The position numbers and the translations under genes were made by a program. The notes under the pieces are model-generated. The model was not told where the DNA came from, searched no databases, and saw only the letters and a program-made list of their open reading frames with translations. A stretch of DNA of 64,000 nt from Coriolopsis trogii (taxonomy: Eukaryota; Basidiomycota; Agaricomycetes; Polyporales; Polyporaceae), in the NCBI GenBank assembly GCA_020543525.1, contig JAHYIO010000033.1:868001-932000 (forward strand), written 5' to 3'. Shown here piece after piece: positions 1 to 11,408 of this stretch (positions are counted from its first letter, which is position 1; every line of letters starts with the position of its first letter).

Positions 1-389
1 GTTTCTCCCGGCCCGACCTTCACCCAACGCCCTTCGACGGACTCGCGCACTCGCTCACGAAAGACGGCCTCCCAGTTCTCGACGGCTGCATCGGCGCGCT
101 CTCGTGTCGGCTCGTCGCCGCGTCCTGGCCTCTCCACGATCTTGAGGCCCTCGGGACCATGGGCGTGAGCGATGGGAGTGGAGAGAGCGAAGCGGGCGGG
201 GAAGAGGGGCGCTCTGGAGTTAAAGGAGGAGAGTGGGCAGGGGAGGGCGTCGCGTCCGAGCTGTTCATCGCGGAGGTCGTGCGCGTGGAGAAGACATTGC
301 CCGGGGACGCGGCGGACGTGCTCCCGCTCCTCTACCACCGGCGAGGGTACGTCACAACCCACCCACTAGAGAAGGATAGCAAGTCGTGA
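1..389 (+). CDS. Flavin-reductase-like FMN-binding split-barrel protein, 3' end only
   Basis: The plus frame is open from base 3 to a TGA at 387-389, so only the C-terminal part of the protein is in the window. The visible part contains TKDGLPVLDG followed by GALSCRL, then a low-complexity Gly/Ser/Glu insert (about residues 55-80), then SELFIAEVVRVE and PLLYHRRGY near the end. This order (LP.L.G....L.C.L..., LFIAEV..V..., P.LYHRR.Y) is that of fungal flavin reductase-like domain proteins that bind FMN. The insert between the last two strands is richer in Gly/Glu than I would expect. It is tail-to-tail with POL1. The call rests on motif resemblance; the upstream half is missing. Confidence 0.6.
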   Translation, partial: FSRPDLHPTPFDGLAHSLTKDGLPVLDGCIGALSCRLVAASWPLHDLEALGTMGVSDGSGESEAGGEEGRSGVKGGEWAGEGVASELFIAEVVRVEKTLPGDAADVLPLLYHRRGYVTTHPLEKDSKS

Positions 390-836
390 GTTCTATTGAT
401 TTGCTTGACTTCACGGGTCGGCAAGCAAGAACCATTTCAACTATCCATAACTGTCCCTGCGGCCGGGGCAGCGGCGGTGTCGTACGAATCAATGGGACAA
501 TGCTCGACCCTACCACCCTCGCGCTTGGGCACGAAGGTTGTTATATGCTGCAATATAGATAACCTTCATGTGCTTGGACGAGACGTGGTGATACGACTCG
601 ACAGGGACGGGTCATACATGGACGAAATCAAACTTACAACCGCTTCGTCCCTTGGGCACACCTTCGTTCATTCTTACACTGTGCCTTGTGTGTGCCGTAC
701 GGTAACAGTGGGAATGTAAATGGTGTTCAATTACTCGTACGAAGAGCGGCGATAGCGATACAACAGCGACAGCGATATACAGTACACGACTCCGAACCCG
801 AACCCAAACTCTCCGCTAGATGATCAATCACATACA
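390..836. other. Intergenic region between two convergent genes
   Basis: This holds the 3' flanks of the flavin-reductase-like gene and of POL1. I see no coding exon, RNA gene or repeat here; a short GCGATAGCGATACA-type stretch near 750-775 is only simple-sequence-like. Confidence 0.5.
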
Positions 837-3800
837 CTACAGCTTCATGAACGAGAACAGCGCGCTCATCTGCACCCACCGACGGCCGCTCTGGTCAAGG
901 TACTTCTCGGCAACGCTCTTGAGGTGCGCGCACGTCGGGCCCTGTATTACGTTCAGGTCCTTCAGGTCTGTCAGATCAAGATAAGGTAAGGACGCAATCA
1001 TCAACGCAAACGGTGAGGTAGCACACGTACCCGTCTCTGCCCGCCCTGTGGCAGCGTCTATAGCCTTGTGAATGTCGAATAGCGACACGTAGTACCGCAG
1101 CTGGTTATACAGCTGTGCGTCCGAGTACTACAACAATGAACGCGGCATGAGCCAAAGGACACCTCGTGAAGATGCGCGCAACGCACCTCGAACGCGACTG
1201 TACCCCGGCACCCTGGCCGCAAGCACCGGCGACCATAGACACCCATACACCTCGTCCGGTTCCCGCACGTCGAGTCATCGCAAACGGTCCAACCCTGGTA
1301 GTACCTCGCGATATGCTCGCGGATCTGTACTTCGAGCTGCGTCTGCACGCTCGCCAGGCCCACCGCCGCGCGGCATTGGGGGCAAACCAATCCTGAGCTC
1401 TGAATGTGCGACTTCTGGAGGATACGGAGTCAGCGTGCCCAGTTTGACCAGAGAGACATTGGGACACATACCTCACGTTCGCCGACGGCGCCGAACGGCA
1501 CGCTGTTCTGGCACGAGCGACACCGTACCATGAATGGATCAGCATCGGCGAAGCGCTGCGCGTCCGACATGAGCGAGTCCAAAGTACCAAAATACTTCTC
1601 CTCGGAGTCTCCGCCCGCTGCCATGCGGTATCTGTTGGGATCAAGCCCGAGACATTCGGCTAGCCTCGCACGATCCGTGCCCTCAATGGGTTCACAGAGA
1701 CGTTCGATGGGGGGAAGAATTTGGTGGGCCAGATAGTGCTCGTAGTCTGCGCATTGCAACGTCAATTTGTTATTGAGCAAACACAGAACCGGTGTCGAGG
1801 CGACCTACCGATCTTGAACTTGTCGCCTTCTCGACGGATCTCGTCGGGCGACTTGGCCTTGTCGGCTTGCGCCGTCTTCATACTCTCCCCGCTCTCCCCA
1901 AGGCAGAAGATGTAGGGAATAACATCACCTACACGCGCGGTGCCACCTTTGGCCTTCATGCGCAGGGCGACTTGGACATGCGGCTGACTCTTGGCATCCG
2001 GATAGTCCTCTGGGTTTTTGCCCAGTCGCTGTGACAGGGATGAGCAGGTGTTACAACGGTGCATACCAGTGATACGGACGTACTTTGTAGATGATGAACT
2101 CCTCGAGCTTGATCTTGCCTGCGCGGACGTCCTGCCCAATCGTCGTGAGGTACTCGTGGATGTTTTCCACAACATTCTCAGTCGCTTCTCCTGATAGAAT
2201 CTGCTCGAGGACGTATCTACGGACGCAGTATCAGCTCAGCAGTCTGAAACGAAGACACCGCAACACATACTGCGACACCGTCTTTGACAACGCGCAGTAC
2301 TCTCGACGCTTCATATCCAGACCCTTCACCTCGGTTGAGGTCCGTTCCTGATCTTCGACCTTTACGGCCGCGTACTTCTTCTTCTGCAAGAGAAGCAGGC
2401 GCTTGAAAATGCCGTCCAAGTCAATCTCGAGCAGTTTGTAGCAGTCGTTGACCGCTTTCTTGAAGTCAGCGGAGATCTTGAGAGCCTGCGCGAGATCCGT
2501 CACGTTCGAGTTGACGAACACAGAGTCGGTGTCTCCGTAGACGACCTGTAGAGAGTCAGACCCGCGGAAAGGCAGAAGAATCGGGAGTAGAAGCGTACGT
2601 CAAGCTGCATTCCCTCGGCGAGCTCCCTCGTATGTGTCAAGATTTCACGACCCTTGAATGTTGTCAAGGCCGCCAGGGGACGAGCGTAGAACCGCGAGTA
2701 CTCGAACCCAAGACAGCCGTACATACTGTTCGCCGTGAGCTTCAACGCCATCTGCTTGATATCCCACTGCAACATAGCTAATCAGCATGAGGAGACCTCA
2801 GATCTGATCGCTGACATACCTGGAGCAGCTGGGCTTGAGTAGCCTTCTTGTCCTTCATCAGGCTCTTGACCTGTCGCCGCCGGCTGACAAGTGTGGCGAT
2901 AAGGCGAGGGAGGACACCTTGGGCCATCTCCGAGCTAGGCGGCTCCGGTATCTTCTCTTCGCCATCCTATACGAGCGTGAGCAAGGCCATTACACACAAA
3001 GCATGGAAGCAATACCTCATCTTCGACTGGTTCCACAGTCGTGAAGTCGATGTTGTACTCCTGTATGATACTCGGGTACAGCGAGTTGAAGTCCATGACA
3101 AGGATGTACTTGTCCCAGAGCCCTCGCTTCGGCTCGAATACGAGACCACCCTTGTACTTGTCTCTCTTGCCTTTCATGGTCTTCGTGACCTCGCCATCCT
3201 CGTCCTCCTTCTCCGCCTTGACTGCAGTCGCGGCCTTCTTGCCGTACAATTTATCGGGACAGATGTACTTGAGGTGGTGGAACTCGTGAAGCAGAATGTA
3301 CTCATTCCGCTCGGCACGTCCACCGTTGAGTGTCTTGTTCCTGTTGCAAGAAATACATTAGCAGAAGCTCGACCCTTGAGCACAAGCAACATACCAAGAA
3401 TTACCCGCAAGGTTCGTCAGCTGTCGTGTCAATGGGAGCAGCTGAACTTTCGCGGCCAGCGCCATCTGGTAATGCGCGTCGAGCTCGCAATGCTGGACAA
3501 ACATCAGAAGACGGTCCGGCGAACTGACGCTGCTGTCAAAGTAGCTCGCAGTGTCATCGGGGTCCAACTCTTGACGTTCGCTCTTCAGATGTGTCTTGCA
3601 CATTTCTGACAACGACCATGTAGTCGAGGAAATCATGCCCTATTGACGTAGTCAGTACAGATGTCCCAAGCGCATATAAATAGTACACACCTTAGCACCA
3701 TCACTAGCAAGATCACACAAGAGGCGTCCACTCAAGAACCGCAAGTTGGTTCCTTGACGCCCGATGTTTGGCCATTTGGATCGCCTGAAGCGACCAATAC

Positions 3801-6132
3801 GCGACCAGTGGTCCGATTTTTCTTCGCGCATACGATGCAGCAATACGTCTAACTGTACGCCGAGGAATTCGTGTCCGACAATGACATCGGGGTCCGCCTT
3901 GAAGATGGTCACTACAGCTTCGGTGTAAGCGACGGTGAGCAGGGTAGACGGTCCCTGCTACGGCTTACTGAGGAGGCTACTGAGCAGCATGCGCTCATTC
4001 TTCACCGGGGTGATAGTGCCCTTGTTGTTCTTGCTGGCGCGAGCTTCAAAATTGGGAGGGAATTTGTCGAGAGGTCGGACAAAGGTCCGCACGGTACAAG
4101 GTAAGGCTTCTGGTGGTGTTGGATCGTCGATGTCCACTGTGCACAGTGATCAGTTGGGACTAGGTCAGCCAGAAAAGAGCCCAACGTACGGTTCGACCAT
4201 ATCCGCGCTGTTGCGCATACAATCTCACGAATGTTCTCGCGGTGGTTGACAATCGTACGCAGACTAAGAGAGACAACTGTGAGAGGCGGCATCACTCGAG
4301 GCGCATTGGTATCTGTCTCAGGGAAGGGATTTATGTCTTTCGGGTCGGATACGGTGGCCTCAACCATGCACCATGAAACCTGCATGCACGAATTGAGATG
4401 CGCACATCAGCTGTAGGAAGAGCGCCACTTACGCCCTTGTTGTCTATCTCAGGATGCTTGATATTCAACCAGCAAGGACCCATAATCTTGCGTTTCAGGA
4501 CGAGCAACTCGAACGCGCTCGTATTTGTCCCAAATACGCGAGAAAAGTTTGGGCTGGATGCATTATTCGGAATCTGCGGCTCTAAAATGCGAGATCAGCT
4601 CATCGTCGACCTACAGAATGAGAGCAACTCACCCGTGAAAGGGTAGACGACCTTCAACCACTGCCTCTCCCCTCTTGGCACGTCTTTCTCGCCGAAGGCG
4701 TACTTGCGCTTCACAAATTTCGCCTTGAAGCTCTTGATGCCTGCCTTCTTCCGCAGCCTGTCAAAATCCGAATAGATGTCCGACAACTCGGGTACGACAT
4801 CCGTCTCGCACATCTCGCCGAACTCGTCCTCCTCCATGCGTCGTTCGCGGGGAAGAACGAAGAGGTTACGTTCCATGTTCTCGACAGTGACACAGATCGA
4901 GACCCATGCCTTCGTCTTCTTGTCTTGTGTCTTGCCGATGAAGTAGAGCTTGCCGTCATGTTCTAGGTAATCAAGCCAGTAGAACCGTAACGAGCCATCG
5001 TCTTCAAGTACAGACGCATTCGATGGTGCAGAGTTGCGGGATGAAGAAGCGGTCGATGTCGCCGGGCCAAAAGTATCCTCCTTAGCCACAGCCAACGAGT
5101 CGTAGACCGAGAGCCAAGCGGGATTATCCTCGAGCTTCTTCTTGGAAGGTGCGGTGTTCGCGTTGATAGGCTTCAGAGGCTTCGCCTTGTCGACCTCCAT
5201 CTTGTCTTTCTGCTTGAGCTTGATGTCTATCTCATCGTCGTCGACGTCCATGAAAGCGTCCATGTCAAGGTCGTCGTATGATTCCGTCTCGCTTTCTACA
5301 CCAAGCTTGCCCATTCGCTCGATGGCAGGAGTCATACCGGTGTCCTCCATCTTCAACTTCTTCTTCGGGCTGAACATGTATTCATCGCCGCTCGAAGGAC
5401 CCGCGGCGTCGTCATAGTATGGACCATCCGATGACAAGTCAGGATCCGCGCTCCCATAACCATGCGCAGAACCGTTGGAGCGCGAGCGATATGGGTGAGC
5501 ATGAGAAGGCGAGGAGTCTCTAGCGTGATAGACAGGTTCGGGTTCTGGCTTGCGCTTGCGCGACTTGGCTGCGGGCTTTGTTGCGATGTTGTCCATGTTT
5601 CCCAAAAGACTGCTCATGAAATCGTCCTCCTTCTCCGCAGAGACTGCGGGACGATACATGCTGATCGAGGGGGTGACTGCGGGAGGAGGAGGTTTTGCCT
5701 TTGCCTTGGGTTTCGCCTTGCTTTTCGCGGTAGCCTTGCCCTCTGAAGCCAAAGTTACACACAGGGAAGAGTATAAGCATACAAATGACACGTACTCCTG
5801 CCTTTCGGTCGATCATCTTCGCTCTGCTCACTCTCCTCTGCCTCCTCGAATGCATCTACACCAGTATCAACGTATTCACCGAAACCATCGTCCTCTACGA
5901 AATCATCTTGGGCTAGTCGGCCTGCAACAATGGTTCGGTACTGAGTCTCAGAGACCTCGTCGTATATCTTGCTGTCCTCTTCGATCTAGAAAACGCGTCA
6001 TGTGCATACATACAGGCCGTATGTCGCGTCGACGCGTACCTTGTAAGACCGTCCGCCACCCTCACGCGCTCGTTTGAGTTCGGCAAGTTTCGCAAGTTTA
6101 GCCGCTTTCTCCTGTTTGGCCCTGGAAGACAT
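837..6132 (-). CDS. POL1: DNA polymerase alpha catalytic subunit
   Basis: Catalytic subunit of the replicative primase-polymerase in the nucleus; it extends RNA primers into RNA-DNA primers for leading and Okazaki strands. The ATG at 6132 opens [19 protein letters not shown], a basic N-terminus, followed by an acidic linker and the large exon at about 5791-4630 (low-complexity Lys/Pro, then the N-terminal palm-associated region). Family B motifs are visible in order: [14 protein letters not shown] (motif A, near 3090), [12 protein letters not shown] (motif B, near 2720) and YGDTDSV (motif C, near 2530), giving both catalytic aspartates. The C-terminal exons (1390-840) carry CPQC...C..C and a second Cys set, the zinc-binding CysA/CysB region. 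At least ten introns interrupt the gene, and the TAG is at 837-839. It is divergent from GRX5 across about 276 bp. Exact splice sites were not worked out for every intron. Confidence 0.93.
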
Positions 6133-6244
6133 AGCAGGTGTGTCGCAAGCTAACGAATGGGCCACAGAGACGGGAAGGATGAAATGCTAGGAAATGAGAC
6201 GCGACTCGCGCTACGCTTTCGAGCGGAGTTGAAAGCGTGGCAAG

Positions 6245-6250
6245 CACGTG
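6245..6250. promoter_or_regulatory. Palindromic E-box-like CACGTG in the POL1/GRX5 divergent promoter
   Basis: The perfect hexamer CACGTG lies inside the longer palindrome AGCACGTGCT, in the 276-bp space between the two divergent start codons. Such sites bind bHLH factors in fungi. Nearby at 6190 a GACGCGACTCGCG stretch resembles MBF (ACGCG) sites that control S-phase genes. Both are short and could be chance. Confidence 0.25.
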
Positions 6251-6408
6251 CTCGCTTGCCAATGAACCTAACCTCAGTGGCGTAAGCCCTAACCCTCTCA
6301 CAGCCGCACTAGCGCCGGGCCTTCCGGCTCTCTCACTCAGCACTCGGAGTAATAAGTGCGACTTGTGTGCGACTCTCTTGAACTCACCCTCCCACTGCCA
6401 CCACCCTC

Positions 6409-7061
6409 ATGTTCAGGACAGCTCTACGCACCACTGTAAGCCTTGTGAGCTGGTTGTTGACTCACAACTAAGGCTGATCATCGCACAGTTCACCGCACTT
6501 CGCGCGCCAGTCCGTGTGCCAGCGGTGGCACTCGCTTCGCCTTCACTCTCGTTCGCGCGGAGGTACCTCAGCCAGGATGTCCGTGCGAAGATTCAGGAAG
6601 CAGTCAAGTCGACGCCGGTGGTCCTCTTCATGAAAGGAACGCCTGATGCACCACAGTGTGGCTTCTCAAGAGCAGCGGTGCAAGTGCTGGACATCAATGG
6701 GGTACCCGCAGAGAAGATCAAGACGTTCGACGTCTTGGAGGACAGTGAACTTAGGCAGAGCATCAAGGAGTTCTCGTACGTGTCTCTCTCACGCATGTGT
6801 GTTCCGACACGCATACCTCTTACCTTGTTAAGCTGACATTGGCGCGTTCAGCGATTGGCCAACAATACCTCAGCTCTATGTGAACGGGGAGTTCATCGGT
6901 GGATGCGACATTCTCTTGAACAGTACGTCGTCTGTCTTCAGCTCAACCGTGTTGTGATGCTCATCCACACTGAAGTGCATCAGTCGGGTGAGCTCGCTGA
7001 CCTTCTCGTGAAGTCGGGCATCGTCCCACCCGAGGAAGCTGAGACCGAAAGCCCAAACTAG
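6409..7061 (+). CDS. GRX5: Monothiol glutaredoxin, mitochondrial Grx5 type
   Basis: Carries [2Fe-2S] clusters from the Isu scaffold to downstream acceptors in the mitochondrial matrix. Four exons splice cleanly: 6409-6435, 6489-6775, 6852-6922 and 6976-7061, giving 156 residues. The first 9 codons (MFRTALRTT) plus a stretch rich in Arg/Ala/Ser and lacking acids look like a mitochondrial targeting sequence. The core shows [17 protein letters not shown] with the monothiol CGFS active site, then [19 protein letters not shown] (TVP-like cis-proline and GGCD glutathione site) and LLNMHQSGEL. Choosing the acceptor at 6975 rather than 6983 preserves LLNMHQSGEL; the later acceptor gives an immediate stop. 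Convergent with ZIM17. Confidence 0.95.
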
Positions 7062-7194
7062 AAGATCAGTCATCCTCCCGATCATGTTCCCTGTGTTATT
7101 TACTTGCTGTATCCATACTGGACACTAATGCACGTTTACCTGGCGCACAACTCTCTAAATCCGTTCATGAGACAGGAGGCACATCCTATGAGTT

Positions 7195-7779
7195 CTATTC
7201 TGGAGTATACTCGACAACACCGCCAGCATCTATCCTACCCCTCCTGACCTTCTCACCCTTCGCTTGAAGAAGGTCCTCTACCGTCTTGAGCTTCCCGTCT
7301 TGTGTGCTCTCCTTGAACCATCCCAAATGATCGGCAATGAGATGCCTTCGTACATGAGCGATTACCCCGTCAGTGTCAGGAAATGGACGAAAAGACAACA
7401 GAGCCAACCTGTTCTTGCACCCTGGGCACTGAACAATCACGATTCCCCTCTCATAACTTCTCTTGGTGAACTGGTGCGATGAACGCGTATGACATGCCTC
7501 GACTGTACAAGTAAATGTCAAGGACAGTTTCGGTTCAGGTGTCTGGAGGGTAATGTGTTGTTTGGGTGTAGGAGTGGCTGCTGAAGGAAGGGGCTGTCCC
7601 TCCGACTTTGACGCATCCTTAGCCTGGAGCCTGGGGGACGATAGTGAAAATGCGCGGGCATGTGGAGGATGTGCACGGGTCGAGCGTGCTCGTAGTGTTT
7701 GTGTGGTGTGGGTGAGACGCAGAGATCGCCGCAGACTGGCAATAGGCCATTGAAGCATATTCTGGCGAAGGGCGAACAT
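7195..7779 (-). CDS. ZIM17: DNL-type zinc finger protein, mitochondrial Hsp70 escort (Zim17/Tim15/Hep1)
   Basis: Keeps mitochondrial Hsp70 (Ssc1/Ssq1) soluble and active for import and Fe-S assembly. The sequence shows LTFTC..C with HQFTKRSYERGIVIVQCPGC, giving the two CxxC-type pairs, and then HLIADHLGWF, which contains the family's D-H-L/N-L signature. The N-terminus is rich in Arg/Leu/Thr and suits a presequence; starts at 7779 (MFALRQ) or 7758 (MLQWPI) are both possible. A 63-nt stretch (7346-7408) between CPGCKN and RHLIADHLGW begins gt, ends ag and has a ctgac branch-like site. It is a multiple of three without a stop, so the frame stays open, but family spacing says it is an intron. 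Spliced length is about 173 aa from 7779. Confidence 0.88.
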   Translation of the reverse strand: MFALRQNMLQWPIASLRRSLRLTHTTQTLRARSTRAHPPHARAFSLSSPRLQAKDASKSEGQPLPSAATPTPKQHITLQTPEPKLSLTFTCTVEACHTRSSHQFTKRSYERGIVIVQCPGCKNRLALLSFRPFPDTDGVIAHVRRHLIADHLGWFKESTQDGKLKTVEDLLQAKGEKVRRGRIDAGGVVEYTPE

Positions 7780-8089
7780 CTCGCAAGTAAGACACAAGCA
7801 CAACAGAGGACAGAAGAGGCGATACTGGATGGAGGTATAGAGAGTGAGGAAAGTCCCGAAGCCGTTGGCTTCGCCTGAAGTGCTGGAATGCTGAATCATC
7901 GTCTCTATCACGTGAGTCGCGACACGAGGCTACGCCGCGGCGCGTCACTGGTGAGTAAATCATTGTCTGAGTCTCTGCTCTTAACCGCACAAAGGCAAGA
8001 TTCAAATTCGTATCGCTGGATTCGTCCGAGTTGAGCCAGGAGGATCGTGCAGCTGCTCTGCGGATGTTCCTCAGTACTTCTCGCATTTA

Positions 8090-8909
8090 CTTATTACTTA
8101 ATGCCCTTAGACTGATGCTGAGCAACGCGAGCTCAATGTAATATGCACGCCTCTAAGAGGCCTAATAGAGGGGTGCGTGACGAGTCAAATGTTGGAACGT
8201 ATGGTACATTGACAAAATCTCCAGCTGTGGACCGTATCGCTCGGGCAAACAAGCACAACCCACCAGTGCGGCCAACATTTGAGATAAGTTCGTGACGCTA
8301 ACGGCTTCCAAATTGAAGTAGAGCATCATACCTAGTAGGCGGCTCCGTGCATAGAACACCCTGTTCTGCAGAGGGTACTCACTATCGCGGTACTAAAGGA
8401 GTTCTGCCTGGCGTAACGTTCGCTCTCGCACTGTAACAGTTATAAGAAGAGATCGTCAAGAGTTTGATGTCATTCACCGCTTGCAATGCATTCACTGAGC
8501 AAAGTCAAGAAGACCACCACTAGTAGTATACTACTTACTCGGCGCAGCATACGAGCTTCAGCCAACCAGACTCCCTCAAGTGGATAGGTGACACGCACTA
8601 TATACATACCTAGCTTATAGGCATGTAAACTATATGTCATAAGTGCGCAGCGCTCTGCAGCTTCCTATAACTTGAAGACATACTTTGCATTGCCAACGGA
8701 TTCCGATAGGTAGTGTCATTGTATAGTTGTTTTATGTGCATTCGTGTTGTCGAACACAATGCTTCTTGATGTTCAGGAGACTCGGGTTCGTTAAGTATTG
8801 GCCCTGGGCTAACCTATCGCGGCACGATCTGAGATCACGGACGATCGCTGAATTTGAGTTTGTCGCTCGCGCCCGGAAAAGCCACCCAGTCACTTTTGCC
8901 CAGACCGCC
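8090..8909. other. Intergenic region upstream of ADE16/17
   Basis: About 820 bp between the divergent ZIM17 side and the ADE16/17 start. AT content is higher than in the genes around it. I see no convincing exon, tRNA or transposon end. Confidence 0.5.
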
Positions 8910-11117
8910 ATGACCTCGCCCATCGGTAAGCTCGCATTCAGGCGTTGTCGCTCTATGCTCGCTCTGACGCGACACAAGCGTTGCTGTCCGTGTACGACAA
9001 GACGAACCTGCTCGATCTCGCGAGCGGGTTGCACGGTGCGGGCGTCCGACTGCTCGGATCGGGCGGCACTGCAAAGAAAATACGGGAGGCAGGCATTCCT
9101 ATCGAGTGAGTCGCGCATTCTCCCCCAGCTTCGAATACCACTGAACTCGTGGTGTTAGAGATGTCTCGGACATCACGAAGGCTCCCGAGATGCTTGGTGG
9201 CCGGGTGAAGACCCTGCACCCCGCCGTGCACGGAGGTGAGTTCGGCTAGATCATCCTGCCCTTGGACGCGTGCAGATTGCAAACGGCATACAACCAGGCA
9301 TCCTCGCGCGGTCTATACCGTCGGACGAGAAGGATCTTGAGGCGCAAGGCATCTCCCCCATATCCATCGTAGTGTGCAACCTCTACCCCTTCACCTCCAC
9401 CATCTCCAAGCCTGGATGCACGCTCGCGGATGCGGTCGAAGAGATCGATATCGGCGGCGTCACCCTCCTCCGTGCGGCTGCGAAGAACCACGAACGCGTG
9501 TCCGTGCTTTCAGACCCTGCAGACTACGCCGAGTTCCTGCAGTCGTGGACGTCGGGCAAGGGGGACGTCGGGCAGGCCATCCGGAGCAAACTCGCGCTCA
9601 AGGCGTTTGAGATGACCGCGAAGTACGACGACGCAATTAGCGGATATTTCAGGGAACAATACGCCTCCGCAGACCTGCCCAAGGAGAAGCTTGCGGGGCC
9701 CGTTCAGCGTATGGCTCTTCGCTACGGTGCCAACCCCCATCAGAAGCCTGCCCAAGCTTATGTCACAGAGGGGGAGCTGCCGTTCAAAGGTAAGACTATA
9801 TAGGAACGAAGCGATTGTGAGTGCTTACGTCGTACCCGTCCACTGGCAGCGCTATGCGGTTCCCCAGGATACATTAACCTTCTCGATGCGTTGAATTCGT
9901 ATGCACTTGTCAAGGAGTTGTCAGAGGCTCTCAACCTCCCGGCCGCCGCTTCTTTCAAACACGTCTCACCTGCCGGTGCGGCCGTTGGTGTCGAGCTGAA
10001 CGAGGTTGAGAAGAAGGTTTACGGCGTGGATGACCTCAAGGAACCCCTCACGCCTCTCGCTTCTGCGTACGCTCGCGCCCGAGGTCAGCATGTCTTTCAT
10101 GCTGATACATTACTACCCAACTGACTGCATGTACAGGTGCCGACCGCATGTCCTCCTTCGGCGACTTCATCGCCCTTTCCGCTCCTTGCGACCTTGCGAC
10201 TGCCCGTATCATTTCGCGAGAGGTCTCTGACGGAATCATCGCCCCGGGATACTCTCCCGAAGCCCTCGAGGTTCTGTCCAAAAAGAAGGGTGGAAAATAC
10301 TGCGTCTTGCAGGTCTGTCATCTAATTGCATCGTCGGTGAAAGCCGTCCGTAACCGACCCTTCTCAGATTGACCCCTCGTACACGCCTGGGGAGATCGAG
10401 ACTCGCCAGGTGTTCGGCGTGTCGCTTCAACAACGGCGGAATGATGCGAAGATAGACCAAGCTCTCTTCTCAAACATCGTTACCAAAAACAAGGAGGTGA
10501 GCCAAAACTGCTGACTACGGAATCGCGAAACGGCAATCGGTGCTCACGTATGCATCCTACCGTAGTTGACGAATCAAGCACTCACGGACTTGATCGTCGC
10601 CACGCTCGCGCTCAAGTACACACAGTCGAACAGTGTTGCGTACGCCTATCGCGGTGCCATCGTCGGCATCGGCGCAGGACAGCAGTCCCGCATCCACTGC
10701 ACCCGTCTCGCGGGCACGAAAGCGGACCTCTGGTGGCTCCGCCACCACCCCCGCGTGCTAGCGCTCCCCTTCAAGAAGGGAGTGAAGCGTGCGGAGAAGG
10801 CGAACGCAATCGATCTTTATGTCGCTGGGGAACCGCTCGAGGGCGGCGAGAAGGCGCAGTGGGAAGCGATGTTCGAGGAGGTGCCGGCAGCGCTGACCGC
10901 GGAGGAGCGTGCGGCACATGCGAAGCAGCTGGACGGGGTCGCGTGCTCGAGTGACGCGTTCTTCCCCTTCCCTGACAACGTGCACCGCGCGCGCCGGAGT
11001 GGGGTGAAGTATCTTGCGGCACCGAGTGGGAGCGTGATGGATGCGGAGTGCATCAAAGCGGCGGATGAGCACGATATGGTGTTCGCCCACACGTCTCTCC
11101 GTCTGTTCCATCATTGA
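8910..11117 (+). CDS. ADE16: Bifunctional AICAR transformylase / IMP cyclohydrolase (ATIC)
   Basis: Performs the last two steps of purine synthesis: formylation of AICAR with 10-formyl-THF, then ring closure to IMP, in the cytosol. Eight exons splice in frame: 8910-8925, 8979-9105, 9159-9235, 9298-9789, 9850-10083, 10137-10312, 10368-10496 and 10566-11117. They total 1803 nt, or 600 aa, the usual family size. The N-terminal MGS-like IMPCH domain shows [41 protein letters not shown] and VCNLYPF. The C-terminal AICARFT domain shows [11 protein letters not shown] (the catalytic Lys-His pair), [31 protein letters not shown] and [10 protein letters not shown]. The first exon is only 16 nt (MTSPI plus one base). 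Orthologous to yeast ADE16/ADE17; only one copy is in the window. Confidence 0.95.
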
Positions 11118-11408
11118 GGTAGCACACAAATGTAACGACGGCAGCAGGAGAGCGAAGCAGCACAGCGTTATGTATGTATAACATAGAGCAATGACAAAGC
11201 GGGACGCGATTTGCATGAGCAAAGAGGACGGTATATGCATGGTCTAAGTGTGAGTGGTATGTGCGGGGTCATGTCGTTCATGAATGTCATGGGTTGTCGT
11301 GAGTCTTGTTCTAACATATCCGGATGTCAGGACGAGAGATGTGAGGTGGAAGGGGAGAGAGAGCCCAGGTGGGTGTGAGCGAAACGAAGAAGGATGGCAC
11401 GACGACCG

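Noticed and set aside
1058..1390. Cys-rich small ORF that looks like a separate zinc-finger gene
   Set aside because: The cysteine pattern is the C-terminal zinc-binding part of DNA polymerase alpha; it is an exon of POL1.
2848..3609. 253-codon plus-strand frame inside POL1
   Set aside because: It is the antisense shadow of POL1 exons encoding the motif A region and has no family features.
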